Source: Apiosordaria backusii | Lineage: Eukaryota > Ascomycota > Sordariomycetes > Sordariales > Lasiosphaeriaceae | Direction: 5' to 3' | NCBI GenBank assembly: GCA_030549205.1 | Contig: JAUKTV010000012.1 | Location: 1,116,001 to 1,180,000 of the forward strand | DNA: 64,000 nucleotides | Shown: positions 1-11,439 of the stretch, one piece after another | How positions within the stretch are numbered: position 1 is the first letter of the stretch | How the letters are laid out: every line of letters begins with the position of its first letter | Notes under the pieces: generated by a model | What the model saw: the letters and a program-made list of their open reading frames with translations, nothing else | The model's database searches: none | Told to the model about the DNA's origin: nothing | Program-made: the position numbers and the translations under genes

Positions 1-1270
1 CTCCTCGTCGAGGGCAACCCTCGGGCGGTCGCCAAACTCAACATACTCATACTCCCATCGGGTAGTCTTGTCAAGCTGCGGTCTCGGCAACCACCTCGTG
101 CGGGCAATGTAGTACGTAACCGCGGCAATAATCCCTCCTCCAACGAGATCAATCGCATAGTGATGGTTGAGGTACATGGTCGACCACGCAATCCAAATCA
201 CATACCCCACAAAAAAGGCCCTAAACCTCGGGAAGCAATACTGCAAAAACAGCGCCTCCAGCACCGCATCGCCACCGTGCAAGCTGGGGAACGCGCCAAA
301 CGGCACCGGAGCAGTCGTGAAGCTCGTGGTGTACATGTCCACCCCAAACAACTCATCAATCCTCTTCAGCCCCGCCGGGCTCCCCTCCATCCCGTAATGC
401 GCCGGCTCCAACCCATGCAGACTCTCGTACCACGGAGGCGTGCAGGGGAACAGGATCTGAATCGTTACTCCGAGGATGCTCATATACCCAAACGCCCTCG
501 CCCACACCGGGGTCGTCCCCGGCGCGGCAAAAAGAAAGAGCATCACACTCGTCACCAGCGGCAGCGCAAAGTGTCCGAGGCCGTAGGGGATCCACGCGAT
601 GATATCCAACACGGTGTACGTGTGCGAAGACAAAATATTGCTCAGATTCGCGCCGTAGAGAACATTCTCGAGGGCGGGCAAGACTTTGACCCAGATGTGT
701 GGGCGATATTCAGGGGCGATAAACCTGTGTGTGTTTCTCACATCTCATCAGCAAAACAATTTCCCCTTTTTTCCTTCTATTACTTATGTGTACTGACCTG
801 CTCGCAAAAAAATAAAACAAGTACACCCAAATCGGCAAGCTCGGCAAGAAAAACTGCCTCGTCACCGGCATCAACAGCAGCACCGCCAGCGCTCCCATCA
901 CGGCCGATTTCAAAAACGGCGCCGACGGCGTGATCAGCAGGCAAAACGCCAGGCAGGCAAACGTCACGGCGTGCTGCAGGTCCCAGACGGTCCACCTGCG
1001 GTTGCGGAGGTCTTTTAGGGGCTGGATGATTTCGAACGAGGTCTGGAGCTTGGTCACATCGTGAGTGACTTCGCCTTTTGATTTCACTCTCTGCAGGCGC
1101 AGTGACGGTTTCGCCTTTTTGAACTTGGCTGGGATGGGTTGGGAGGCGAGGTTGGCGGCTAGGTTGTATAATGGCAGCAGAGGGTTTGGTGAGGTCTGTT
1201 TTGCGATGCCGTGGGGTGGGGAGGATGGTGCCGAGACCGTTAACGGCAGGACGGGGGAGAAGTCTGGCAT
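1..1270 (-). CDS. AUR1: Inositol phosphorylceramide synthase catalytic subunit, 3'-truncated
   Basis: Golgi membrane enzyme that transfers phosphoinositol from phosphatidylinositol to ceramide; the target of aureobasidin A (family knowledge). Exons are 1270..798 and 724..1, with a 73-bp intron (donor GTCAGT, acceptor CACAG). The ATG at 1270 opens a cytoplasmic N-terminus followed by several hydrophobic segments. The PAP2-type catalytic motifs are visible in exon 2: FPSLHGGDAV near residue 303, and further on a second motif, YLNHHYAIDLVGG. The His residues of both and the Asp of the second form the phosphotransfer site in this family. About 398 residues are present; the C-terminus lies left of the window. 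Identification is secure. Confidence 0.95.
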
Positions 1271-4200
1271 GGTTGCTGCGTCTCTCTATTCTTTTTTATT
1301 GTTATGTGACTGATTGGAGAATTATGTCGTTATTGAGGATATGCCGCAATCGTTTACTATTGGGTCGTCCAAAAGGGATGGACGTAGGTGAGAGGTGAGG
1401 TGAGGTGAGGTGAGACAACTCCTAAGGATGAAGGAGGAGGGAGGGAAGAGGTAGGATGATGACTGGTGCTTTCGGCTATTGTCGCTGCATTTGCATATTT
1501 TCGTGCTTCTTTAACTCTTTCTTTTTTTTCTACCCTGAACGGTATTGTCGTTGCTTCGGGGTTCCTGCTCGTTGTTGACGTCGTCGGAGAAGGGGGGACC
1601 TTTTTTGTTCTCTGTTGATGTTGTTCTGGGGCTGCTTATTAATTTCTAGGAATTACTGAATTTGTCCTGGTCGTCCCGTTCGTCGGTTGTCGAGCAGAGC
1701 AAAAGAAGAAAAATGCAAGCCACGAGGGAAAGCAGCTCGACCCCACACCACGTTTTTCCTGCGGTTGTGTGTTACTGGGAAAGGATCAACACCGAGGGAG
1801 AATCGAGACAGGACGAGGAGAAGAGACGGGAAGGAAGTGAGGTTAAGTGTGTGACGGTTGTGACTACGGGGATAGAATAAGACGGTGCGGGCCTCCCTAG
1901 GTAAGGTATGACGGCGGTGGCCCTTGTTTTAAGAAGGCGGGTGGGCACTTGGAAATGCATGCAAAGCAAAGCTAGTGTGCGTATGTACATTGTACATACT
2001 CTCCTTGCACACACACACTAAAGTAACGGGACACGCGAGCAACCAGCAACAAACGAGGCACTAAAAAAAAAGAAAACCACCACCTCTTGGTCTTCTTGGC
2101 TGGATGGCCAAGACTGGAGGAGACCGCCTCTCCTCATTCTATTCCCTCCAGGCCCTTGGATCATACATCAGATGCTCTCGTTGAGTACAAGGGAAACCAT
2201 CGAGCTCGACTCAAGGCAATTAATTGCCTTGAGGGTACCTCGTACTTACCAAAAATTGGGATGCCGCGGACCGAAGTAACAGCCCGTACCTACGATTCCC
2301 GCCAGGAACCACCTGGTCATCAGGGCGACAGGGTCAGTTGAATGCCGCAGTGGGGTTCTTTCGCTTGTTGCATATCGGCGACGGGACAGCAAACTGCCCT
2401 TGCAGCGGTGTGAATCGGGCTAGTCGCATGCTTTGCAACAGATGCCGTCATCCATCACTCGATCCCTTCGAGAAGCTGTGGCTGAGAAACCGTTGAAGGT
2501 GTCAGGGACACAGGTCTCGAACACCACGAGGAGAAACTTCTCTCAGACTCTCACAAGAGATCCGCGGAGAGCAGATGCTGAGACACTTGCGCGGCCTGAC
2601 AGGATTGAGATTACCCTGCCCAACTTCCAAAGCTCTTGTCGGTCCTTGGGTTGTCTTGGAAGAATGAGGAAGAGGCACAATTGGTCAGCGATACCACTCT
2701 TAACCGCGGACGTGCGTCAAAGAGGAGGGCTTGAGCATCGGCGGTATGTGGCTTGCTTCCCGCGTGTCCCCCACTTGGCGACACGGCTTTCTGGGTTTCA
2801 CCAGAGAAACCGATGCGCTGTGGGTCGTCTTATCCGCTTTTCTGCATCCGCATTCTTCGCATCCAGACATCAGTGGCTTGTGCCGCTTCCCGTCGCTCGG
2901 CATCTCGGCATCAGTCTTTTCTCCCTCACAACCACAACGTCTTACAGAAAGCTGATAAATACATAGGATAACTACAGGACTACTATCCCCTTCCACGACG
3001 GTCCAACACTATCAGCCGTGCCTCTCTTCCTTCAAATGAAAAAGGTTTGGTAGTGGGGCATCCTGCTGGGCGATAGGAGGGAGCTGTCACCGTTTTATAT
3101 GTAGCGCCGATCCTGTTGGTTTGCTCGTTCGATTGGCAAAGCCCGGCCGCGGATCAGTGAAACTCTCTCGCAGTGTTGCACAGCGCCCTACCCATACGCG
3201 GACTCGGCAGCCGGCACCGACATCAAACGCAACTTCTCATCTGCCGCCGCATCTTTTACTTGGGATTCAATTTCGTTTGTTAGAACCGTTTATGATGAAG
3301 CAAATAGGAGGTCGCCAATGCCTTTTTGCTGCATGAATCGCTTCCTAATAGCTTTGGACTGTATCTCCACTTTGAACCCGAATTCGAGCTTTTCCAACCA
3401 CACTGGGAAAATGTTCGCTACTCGGGCACGCGAGCAATGTTTCAAACGCGCTCTGCCCTACCACTTTACGCGTATAGAAAATCACCTCTAGGATGCCTGC
3501 TCCCTATCTCAAGCCTCACTTTTCTTCTTCATCGGCCTTCGGACATATCATTCTCCCATTTGTAATCTTCTGACAGCTCACAGCACACCCCCTTTTGACA
3601 CTGCAGCATCAGCATCGGCACGCATCATGACCGAGTCCAATGACATCAAATCATCGCTGCAGATACCTGCCCACATGGACTCTTCACATGCAGCGGCCCT
3701 GTGGATTCGCTTCTTGAACCACTGAAGAAAAAAAAAAAATCCTTTTCCATGCATTCACGGCATTCGGGCTCAATCCAGGAAGCAACCGAAGAACAGGTGA
3801 TTCGGCATGAATTTCATTAACGGCTCTCGCCTTCTTCTCGCCCCGGAGGGTAGCCGCCGACGAACCCTGCCGAGGCTCTCTCTCTACCGCCTTGTACATA
3901 CATTGTACTCCGTGCAAACCTTCGGTATTTCCTGTTAACTCCACGGCGGACTACGGCGATTAGTAACAAGCCGCAAATCCGTATGAGCTGTCATTGAGCC
4001 TCATGATCATGATTGCCCTAACCCATCATTTAGAGGGCAGGTCATCTCCGAGTCTGCCGGTGTTTAGCGCCGCCAAGGTTACGGACCCTTTTGACATGTT
4101 GGGCTTTTCTGCTTCTGGGGCCCTACCGGGCTCGGGTCCTTTTGTCGGACTGTGGAGCGACCCCGAAAAGTCCGGGATATCCCTGTTGGTCAAAAGATCG

Positions 4201-4350
4201 TATTCTTGTAACGGGGGTGTGCGTTGTTATCGGCAAGGGGTCTAGAGTAAAGGTGTGGCTGGTGATTGATACAGCTTTCGGGCCTTACCACCATGCCAAA
4301 GGATCGTGATATCTTCAAAATGTGTAGATGTGAAGTTGGAATCCCCAGGA
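1271..4350. other. Long intergenic region, no supported gene
   Basis: This holds the AUR1 upstream region and about 2 kb more. Open frames are short, lack recognisable motifs and often start at TTG. A longer one at 2433-2966 (+) starts at TTG and has Arg/Ser/Thr-rich random-looking composition, so it is not called. There are pyrimidine- and T-rich tracts around 1480-1620, an A-run near 3725, and a GGTACC site in a TTGCC-rich stretch near 2235. I see nothing else in it. Confidence 0.6.
1394..1413. repeat. (GGTGA)4 microsatellite
   Basis: Four perfect GGTGA units lie about 125 bp upstream of the AUR1 start codon, probably in its promoter or 5' leader. Confidence 0.8.
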
Positions 4351-4520
4351 AAAAAAGAAGCTCAGTGCTCGACCTCGGATTTGAACCGAGACCTCGTGCC
4401 CTGGCCGTATCTCTTATTTTATGGTTTTGCCCCTGAACCCTCTTCAAAATCTAGTCACTTTTTTAGTTCAGGAACACGACGCGTTTGACCGCTATTCTAA
4501 CTTGACACCAGTCGAGCGCT
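4351..4520 (-). repeat. tRNA-derived repeat, element 1
   Basis: Read on the minus strand, the element opens with GCGCTCGA and closes with TCGAGCAC, an acceptor-like stem with one mismatch. A perfect B box (GGTTCAAATCC) sits inside a perfect 5-bp T stem (CTCGG/CCGAG). An A-box-like TGGTGTCAAGTTAG lies next to the 5' end. The body is about 155 nt, too long for a plain tRNA, and no clean anticodon arm can be drawn. After GAGCTTC comes a run of seven T, a Pol III-type terminator. It could be a tRNA pseudogene with an insert or a SINE-like unit; similarity to elements 2-4 favours a repeat family. Confidence 0.55.
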
Positions 4521-5170
4521 GAATCAAAGTTGTCTCTGTATACTCCATCCACAAGCTTATGTCGTGGCAGTAATTATTAACTCAGATTGGACCCTGAAGA
4601 CAGCACATGACACAGGAAGATGACTTACACATCTGTTATTCATCGAGCAGTTGCGCATAACTAGAAAGAACTTTAGTTCTAGGACTACAAATTAGTAGAA
4701 GGTGTCATCTCTCGGCCAAGCCTCTTTTAAAGCACCTCGCCAACGAATCACAAGTCAAGAGCCTCGCTAGATATCCCCTTTTCACATTGATTATTAAAGA
4801 CAGACACCTGAACCACCTTAGGCAGGGCAACAAGACAGACTCTGGTGATGCTCGTTTCATCAAAACACGCTGTTCTTCGTGTTCCAACCCCCCTCACGAA
4901 GCAGCCCATCCCAGCGCCACACAAACCTTGTACCCATGGAACGCAAAAACCGAAGATCTCCCCATACTTTCCACGTCAGACTGCGAGAAGAGATCTCAAA
5001 AGCGACAGCTATCTCCATCTAGCTCTCCATTCCCCAATCGTATATGCTGTATTTCAGGATCAGCACAAGCAGCTCTGCCAACTTCATATCATCCATCCCC
5101 CAACTCAACCACTGATGCCCTCCCCGCCCAAAGAAAAGGCCACGGAACTTTTTTCTATCATCATAGCCAC

Positions 5171-5325
5171 AAAAAAAAAAGAGAGAAAAAAGAGATGGTG
5201 TGCCCAACCTTGGATTTGAACTAAGACCTTCAGGAAGTGGAAGTAGTGTTTCAGAATCTAAACGCTGTTTTCTCCTACAAACTATGTCTCTTAGTGCCAT
5301 GCTACTGTTACACCACTTGGGACAC
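5171..5325 (-). repeat. tRNA-derived repeat, element 2
   Basis: Minus-strand element of about 127 nt. The 5' part has CCCAAG then TGGTGTAACAGTAGCATGG, close to an A box and D arm. The 3' part has AGTTCAAATCC (B box, T arm) and then GGTTGGGCAC, which pairs with the CCCAA of the 5' end. Two T-runs follow at once (plus-strand A-runs at 5171-5190). A GTTT/AAAC hairpin lies in the anticodon position, but its loop is eight nt. The element shares the terminal GAAGGTCTTGG/AG-type sequence with elements 3 and 4. Confidence 0.55.
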
Positions 5326-5648
5326 ACCAATTTAACAACACAAAAAGGTTAATCAACAGGAAAGGGTCATGGAGGACAGATCTCTTTGGCTGGCAAGTCT
5401 TGGGCCGTGGGGACAGCACAGCTTTCGGCAAACTTTCTTTTGTTCCGGTAATGACAGACATGATATTTTCCTTCCAAGACTTCATCCCCATCAAAGGAAA
5501 TCCTCCTGACTTGTATGTTAGTTACCATATTCCATTAACGATACCACTATCACAAATACTCCATCAACGACAACACCATCACAAACACAACTCCCTCTTC
5601 AGATCATCATCTGCCTGCGATCACACAATATCTTCACAAATTGGCAAA

Positions 5649-5950
5649 AGAAAAAAAGAAAAAGAAAGCTCCCATCCCAACCTTGGACTTTAACCAAGAC
5701 CTTCAGCCCTTTAAGGTATCTTGTTACGACTTTATCTAATTCATCTTGAATATATATTCAACGACCCTCTCAAGATATTGGTATCATTTAATACCCCCTA
5801 TTCAACCCCATTCCACGGGCCAACGGAATGTAAGCGTCATGGAACAGGAATCGAACAGAGGACGTTCCGTCAAGCTCGAACCGGAACTTTATATAGTTTT
5901 ACTTGCGGGTGCGCGAGAAACTGCTGTGCTAAATTACACCAGTTGGGAGA
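5649..5950 (-). repeat. tRNA-derived repeat, element 3 (dimeric form)
   Basis: Minus-strand element of about 275 nt. The 5' end reads CCCAACTGGTGTAATTTAG (acceptor strand plus A box). An internal T arm, TGTTCGATTCC, lies near 5842-5858, and a terminal T-arm-like GGTTAAAGTCC is followed by AAGGTTGGGA near 5675. GTTGGG can pair with the 5' CCCAAC. GGAGCTTTC and long T-rich runs follow (plus-strand A-runs 5649-5667). It looks like a tRNA-like unit fused to a second unit with its own T arm. Confidence 0.5.
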
Positions 5951-6160
5951 GTTTGGAAGCTTATTTGTTGAAAGGAGAGTGGGAAAGGTGAATAATATAC
6001 CAATGTCTGTGAACAGTTTACCTAGTTCGATACTCACTTGGTGTATGCCATACACACATACACAATATGCAACCCTTTACTTACGGGCATCGAAGAAACC
6101 ACAAAATCATCTTGACTTGCGATCTCTATCCCAAAACAATGCCCCACAGAACGAAGAAAC

Positions 6161-6456
6161 CAAAAAATAAAATAAAAGAGCTCCCCCAAACGGGCCCAAC
6201 CTCGGACTGAAACCAAGACCTTCAATCTCGCAGCCCATTCATGAGTTTAAACATCTCTGGAATTACCAATTATATATTATATAGCCCACACCCTCTGCAA
6301 AGTCATACGTACATACGACAGGTATTTATTCTAGTCCCATTTTTTTCCGAGAACCAATGGTTAAGCAACGAAACAGGATTCGAACACGTGCGGCCGCGTC
6401 CGCCGTGTTTTAAGTTTTGGTGCGGAGACTGTTGTGCTGATTACACCAGTTGGGTC
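6161..6456 (-). repeat. tRNA-derived repeat, element 4 (dimeric form)
   Basis: Same arrangement and length as element 3. The 5' end is CCCAACTGGTGTAATCAGC, an internal T arm TGTTCGAATCC lies near 6371-6386, and the terminal unit has GAAGGTCTTGGTTTCAGTCC then GAGGTTGGG near 6195. GGGGGAGCTC and a T-rich tract (plus-strand A-rich 6161-6180) follow. The shared architecture argues that elements 3 and 4 are copies of one composite. Confidence 0.5.
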
Positions 6457-6787
6457 GGTGGTCATTTTGGGGGAGCTTATTGTTGGGAGGAGAGTGGGAA
6501 ATTGGGGGCTAAGTATGGAAGGTTGAGGGGAGGGCGGTAGGTGTGGCGTTTATGTGGGAGGTTGTTTGAGGTTGGGTTGGTGAGGTGGTATATGTCATCC
6601 ACTCAGGAATATGGACATCAACCAAGTACCATCCAGAGGCCAAGAGGCTGAGAAAGAACTGGACGAAAGCCCTCAGAAGAGAGAAAGGTAAAGATGTCTT
6701 CGAGAAGTATCAGATTCGTTGCTCAACCAATGCCCACCCATATCAAGATCATTAATCTACATTACACAGACGAGCAAACACGGAAAC
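6457..6787. other. Intergenic, nothing recognised
   Basis: About 330 bp between tRNA-like element 4 and the 3' end of the primase gene. It is GT-rich on the plus strand at 6456-6600 and probably includes primase 3' UTR. No gene or repeat was recognised. Confidence 0.5.
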
Positions 6788-8446
6788 TCAAAAGTCCAAC
6801 CCACCACCTTCCTCCTCCCTCTCCCTCTTCACCCGAACAAACTCCCTCTCCTCCCTCAACAACCCGTGCACAAACCCCCTAAACTGGTCAATATAGGGCT
6901 TGATACTCGTCCTCTCCCACTCCGCCCCTTTTTTATCCTCGTCTCCATCCTCCTTCTTAACCAAGCTACTGCTGTCAGAATCAATCTCATTCACCAACCC
7001 CCCAATAGTCGGTACATCCAGCGGGTCGAACCCTTCCAAGTCCGAGGTGTCAATCGGTACACACACCCTCCCCGTGCCCGGGTGGACTACGAAGGGACTT
7101 TTGAGCAAATGCGTCTTTTGCTCCGTGACAAGAATATCCAGCCGTGGGTAGGTATACTCCAACACGATATCCTGCTTAGCCTCTAATAAATCCTTCGTGT
7201 TGACACCGCCCACCGTCTTCGCCACAGAGTCAATATCCCCCCATTTCGCCGTCGACGACCGCCCAGGGTTGAATTCCCACTTCTCCTTTAGAGCCTGTCT
7301 TAACTTGATGTCCGGAAGCAACGCAAGCAACTTCTCGGCTCTATCCTCCTCCCTCCACGGATCCTGCGCCTCCAGCACATCCGTCAAGAAGTGCTCCTTC
7401 AAAATCTCCAAACTCCTCGCCAAATGAGGATGCAACGGCCTCCTCACATTCACCCTCTTCCCCGTCTTCTCCCCCCCCTTGACCACACTAAAATAATTCC
7501 CCAACGCTTTTCGTTTATGATCATCCAGCCCCCTCGCCTTCCTATCACACACCCACGCGTGCGCACCTCTCCTCCCCGAATAAACCCACATGATATGCTC
7601 ATACCCAAAATCCTCCCTCAGCGCCCGATCCAGCACTTTAATCGCCATAGTAATAAACTGCCAGCACTTGATACAGATATTCGCCTTGTCACAGCACGTA
7701 CGCACATCGTCATAGTCGGTCAAATCGATATCAAAGCATAGCTCCTTTGCAATGGGGCGGAAAGCGGAGGAGTTGCGAAATGTCTTGCGGTCGCGGGGGT
7801 TGGCGGTGTAGATGGGACCGATTTCGATGCGTTCGGGGAGGTGCTTGAAGACGTCTTTCCGGAGGAGGTCGAGGGTGGAGTAGGATTGGAAGCGGAACAC
7901 CACGCCGCCGGCGAGCCAGAGGGAGAACTCGCGGAATTTGAAGTCGGGGGTGGGCTGGGGGGAGTGGTTGAGCCATTGGAAGTAGTAGCGCCAGGGGAAG
8001 AGGAGCTGGTAGAAGACGCGGAGGAGGTCGGGGTTGGAGCCGCCTGTTGGTGGTGCTGCTGCTGGCCCCGGGGAGGATGGGGGGATTTGGCCGGTGACGA
8101 CGTCTTTTTTGTTATTCGAGAATTCGTCGTCGGAGTCGTCCGAGTCCATCCCTTCGAAGAGGTCTTCGAGTTTGATCTCGGGTTTGGTTTCTTGCTTGAT
8201 TTCGACTGGGGCGTCGTCTTCGTCGGCTGATTCTGGTTTGGATGCTGGCGAGCTGGATGGTTGTTCGACGGCTGCGGCTGGGGCGACTACTGGTGGGGAT
8301 TCAACTTCGTCGACGTCGGCCATGAGGAGGTCCTCGTCTGTGAGGCCGCCGTTGCCTAGGTTGAGGGTGGTGTCTTCCATTGTTGGGGTGAGTTGGGTTC
8401 GGGATGGCGCTTCTTGCTGTTCGGGAGTTGTCTCTGAATGGGGCAT
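6788..8446 (-). CDS. PRI1: DNA primase small (catalytic) subunit
   Basis: Catalytic subunit of the Pol alpha-primase complex, which makes RNA primers for nuclear DNA replication. It is a single 552-residue exon from the ATG at 8446. Residues 1-140 are an acidic, low-complexity extension. The AEP/archaeo-eukaryotic primase domain follows: the metal-binding pair D239/D241 in CFDIDLTDYDD, the zinc-knuckle cysteines just after (C251, C252, C258, C261), and SGRRGAHAW at 290-298. A later RLDI followed by HLLKSPF supplies the third acidic residue. A second Met at residue 23 is possible, but the upstream ATG keeps the frame open. It is divergent from the GH5 gene, with ACGCGT-type sites between them. 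Confidence 0.97.
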   Translation of the reverse strand: MPHSETTPEQQEAPSRTQLTPTMEDTTLNLGNGGLTDEDLLMADVDEVESPPVVAPAAAVEQPSSSPASKPESADEDDAPVEIKQETKPEIKLEDLFEGMDSDDSDDEFSNNKKDVVTGQIPPSSPGPAAAPPTGGSNPDLLRVFYQLLFPWRYYFQWLNHSPQPTPDFKFREFSLWLAGGVVFRFQSYSTLDLLRKDVFKHLPERIEIGPIYTANPRDRKTFRNSSAFRPIAKELCFDIDLTDYDDVRTCCDKANICIKCWQFITMAIKVLDRALREDFGYEHIMWVYSGRRGAHAWVCDRKARGLDDHKRKALGNYFSVVKGGEKTGKRVNVRRPLHPHLARSLEILKEHFLTDVLEAQDPWREEDRAEKLLALLPDIKLRQALKEKWEFNPGRSSTAKWGDIDSVAKTVGGVNTKDLLEAKQDIVLEYTYPRLDILVTEQKTHLLKSPFVVHPGTGRVCVPIDTSDLEGFDPLDVPTIGGLVNEIDSDSSSLVKKEDGDEDKKGAEWERTSIKPYIDQFRGFVHGLLREEREFVRVKREREEEGGGLDF

Positions 8447-9080
8447 TGTTGCGATCTGGTGGTGCTAGATGGACTGTCTGCTCACTGGCGGATTCTAAGT
8501 GTGAGTCTCTGGTTGTTGTCAGTGGGGGACCCTAGCGATATGAATTTGGGCCAAAGACGCGTCGAGCGAATCTCGGAGCGCGTCGCGCGTAAAGTGGCCC
8601 ACCCTGTGCCATGGTGGGATGGGCCGCCCACAACCCTAACCCTTTCTCAACCACCCACATCACGGCATCTTCGGGACCGCATCACGGACGCTTACGCAAG
8701 ATTATGTCTGACAAGGCTGAATCAAGGAAGGATGAACGCCCCCATATAACCTGTTACAAGTTCCAGATGGTCCTCTCTTTCTCTCACGATCTCAATAGAC
8801 ACTGTAGTTTGATCTCAGACACCGTCCCTTCTTGTCAGTTGCCACTTGCAAGCCATGGCCGGCCCAAGCGTCCGGCTCGCCTGGTCACCCTTGTCTCGCC
8901 CCACGTCATTCAACTGCGCCCAGGCATGGAACAAGGGGCAGCGCTCAGTTGACGGACAATTGCACTCAACAACTCCAAAAGAACAATCATCCCGTCTTTC
9001 TTGGTCTTGCTTCTGCATTTTTTGAACCCCGTGCACTGTCACCCTCGAGTTCCAAGGACTGAGACATACACAAGATAATA
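8447..9080. promoter_or_regulatory. Divergent promoter with MCB-like sites (8557-8590)
   Basis: This 634-bp region lies between PRI1 (-) and the GH5 gene (+). A canonical ACGCGT is at 8557-8562, and CGCGT cores follow at 8579-8583 and 8586-8590, 111-144 bp upstream of the PRI1 ATG. ACGCGT is the MluI cell-cycle box bound by MBF in yeasts, which drives G1/S genes including primase. Binding here is inferred, not shown. Confidence 0.5.
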
Positions 9081-11439
9081 ATGGCCGGCTTTCGATTGAT
9101 CATCGAAAACGGCAAGTTTCGAGACGCCCACGGCCGCCAGATAACGCTACGAGGCATCAATGTCGCCGGTGATGCCAAGTACCCCAACGTGCCTGATCAA
9201 CCTTCCCACATCGCCGAGAACTTCTATGACGGCGACAATGTCAGATTCACGGGGAGACCATTTCCCAAAGAGGAGGCGCATCTTCATTTCTCGAGGTTAA
9301 AACGCTGCGGTTACAACACCATTCGATATGTCTTTACCTGGGAGGCCATCGAGGCTGCCGGCCCTGGTATCTATGACGAGGAGTGGATTGACAACACGAT
9401 AGGCGTCTTGCGCGCTGCGAAGGACTATGGCTTTTACATCTTTATGGATCCTCATCAGGATGTGGTGCGTACCTTTGCCTTGTTTATTGCTCAATCATGA
9501 AACCGCATCTGACTTTATCCGTGCTTGTTAGTGGTCGCGATTCTCTGGGGGATCCGGGGCACCAATGTGGACGCTATACGCAGCTGGCCTCAACCCACAA
9601 AGCTTTGCGGCGACTGAGGCCGCCATCGTGCATAATGTCTACCCAGAACCCGAAAACTTCCCCAAGATGATTTGGTCTACCAACTACTACCGCCTCGCTG
9701 CTGCCACCATGTTCACCTTCTTCTTTGCCGGCAAAACATTTGCCCCAAAATGCATAATCGACGGGATGAACATTCAGGACTACCTACAAGGGCACTTCAT
9801 TCGTGCCTGTGAGCATCTGGCGAAGAGGATACACGAGGCTGGTGACATTGAGAATGATGTGGTGTTCGGGTGGGAAAGTTTGAACGAGCCAAACAAGGGC
9901 ATGATTGGTTACGAGGACATCAGTGTGATCCCAAAAGAGCAGAATTTGAAAAAGGGCACGTGCCCAACAATATGGCAGACGATGCTTACCGGCTCTGGGC
10001 GAGCTGTCGAAGTTGAGACATGGGATATGGGCCAGATTGGGCCTTACAGAGTAGGGCGGGCGCTGGTGGATCCTCATGGCGAGGTTGCATGGTTGCCGGC
10101 TGACTATGATGAATCTCGTTATGGCTACAAGAGAGACCCCGGGTGGAAGCTGGGTGAGTGCATCTGGGCCCAGCACGGTGTGTGGGACCCAGCGACCGAT
10201 ACACTGCTCAAGAAGGATTACTTTGGGAAACATCCGTCAACCGGAGAACACATCGACTATCCGTATTTTACCAACAATTTCTTCATGGATTACTTCCGAG
10301 CATACCGAGATGCCATTCGAAGCCACCACAAGAACGCCATTATGCTCCTGCAAGGCCCGACGATGGAGCTTCCTCCAAATATCAAGGGCACTCCGGATGG
10401 CAATGACCCCCTCCTAGTTTATGCCCCGCATTGGTATGATGGTATTACCCTCATGACCAAGAAATGGAATCGGTACTGGAATATCGACGTAATAGGTGTC
10501 TTGCGGGGCAAGTATTGGACACCGGCTTCTGCGATACGAATCGGTGAGACGGCTATCCGAAATTGCTTTGCGGACCAACACCGGACCATGAGGCAAGAGG
10601 GCTTGGACTTTATTGGAAACGTCCCGTGCATCATGACCGAGTTTGGCATCCCATATGACATGGATGACCAGAAAGCATACAAAACAGGGGATTACGCCAG
10701 CCAGTCAGCTGCGATGGATGCCAACCACTTCGCTGTGGAGTCTTCGGGCCTGGAGGGTTATACGTTATGGCTCTACATGACCAAGAACAATCATGAAAGG
10801 GGAGACCAGTGGAACGGCGAAGATTTATCCATTTTTTCGATAGACGACAAGTTGCTCCCCGTCTCACCATTACCCAGATCACCGTCGACATCGAGCCTCC
10901 TCAAGACGGGCGACGGCAACCAACGAAAGGAAGTTGATGATGACGACAGCGTCACGCCAGCTAACCTCAGGCGCTCCATCACGAATCCATCGATATCAAG
11001 CGAGGTCACCAACCGCCAGCCCGAGCTCACTGTCGCTCCTGGGTACCGAGCTGCGGAGGCCTACGTGCGGCCTGCGCCTGTTGTCACGGCAGGGACTATT
11101 CAGAAATATTTTTTCGATCTCAAACAGTGTCAATTCAATATGACCATCACAGCACCGAAAGCGGCTGAGACAGACACGCCAACAATTGTCCACTTGCCCG
11201 AGTACCACTTCCCCAAAGATGAGTGTATCGTAGAAGTGAGCTCAGGAAAGTGGGAGATCAGCAGCGACGAAGAGGAGTCTATCATGCTCCAACGGTTGCG
11301 CTGGTGGCATGGCGAAGGGGAGCAAGTGTTGAAGATCAGTGGTGTGGTCAAGAAGCACAATATTGGGGACGGGGAGGGAGGGTATTATGATCAGATCAGC
11401 AATGCCTTCAACTTTGTTGGCAGCTGTACGGTGATGTAA
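9081..11439 (+). CDS. EGH1: GH5 (subfamily 12-like) steryl/lipid beta-glucosidase
   Basis: Resembles the fungal EGCrP2/Egh1 family, cytosolic or vacuolar enzymes that hydrolyse steryl glucosides and related glucolipids. Exons are 9081..9464 and 9532..11439 (67-bp intron, GTGCGT...TTAG), giving about 763 residues. The splice joins HQDV to WSRFSGGSGAP, a conserved GH5 block. The general acid/base Glu lies in WESLNEP (about residue 247) and the nucleophile Glu in IMTEFGIP (about residue 497). A Ser/Asp-rich linker (around 10850-11010) precedes a C-terminal beta-sandwich-like region. No signal peptide is visible. Substrate is inferred from family likeness; a plain glucosylceramidase activity is the alternative. 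Confidence 0.88.

Noticed and set aside
2433..2966. 177-residue plus-strand open frame
   Set aside because: Starts at TTG rather than ATG, composition is Arg/Ser/Thr-rich and random-looking, and competing open frames overlap it on both strands.
4100..4320. GC-rich stretch upstream of the tRNA-like cluster suspected to be an rRNA or transposon fragment
   Set aside because: I could match it to no rRNA or transposase motif and saw no inverted or direct repeat ends.
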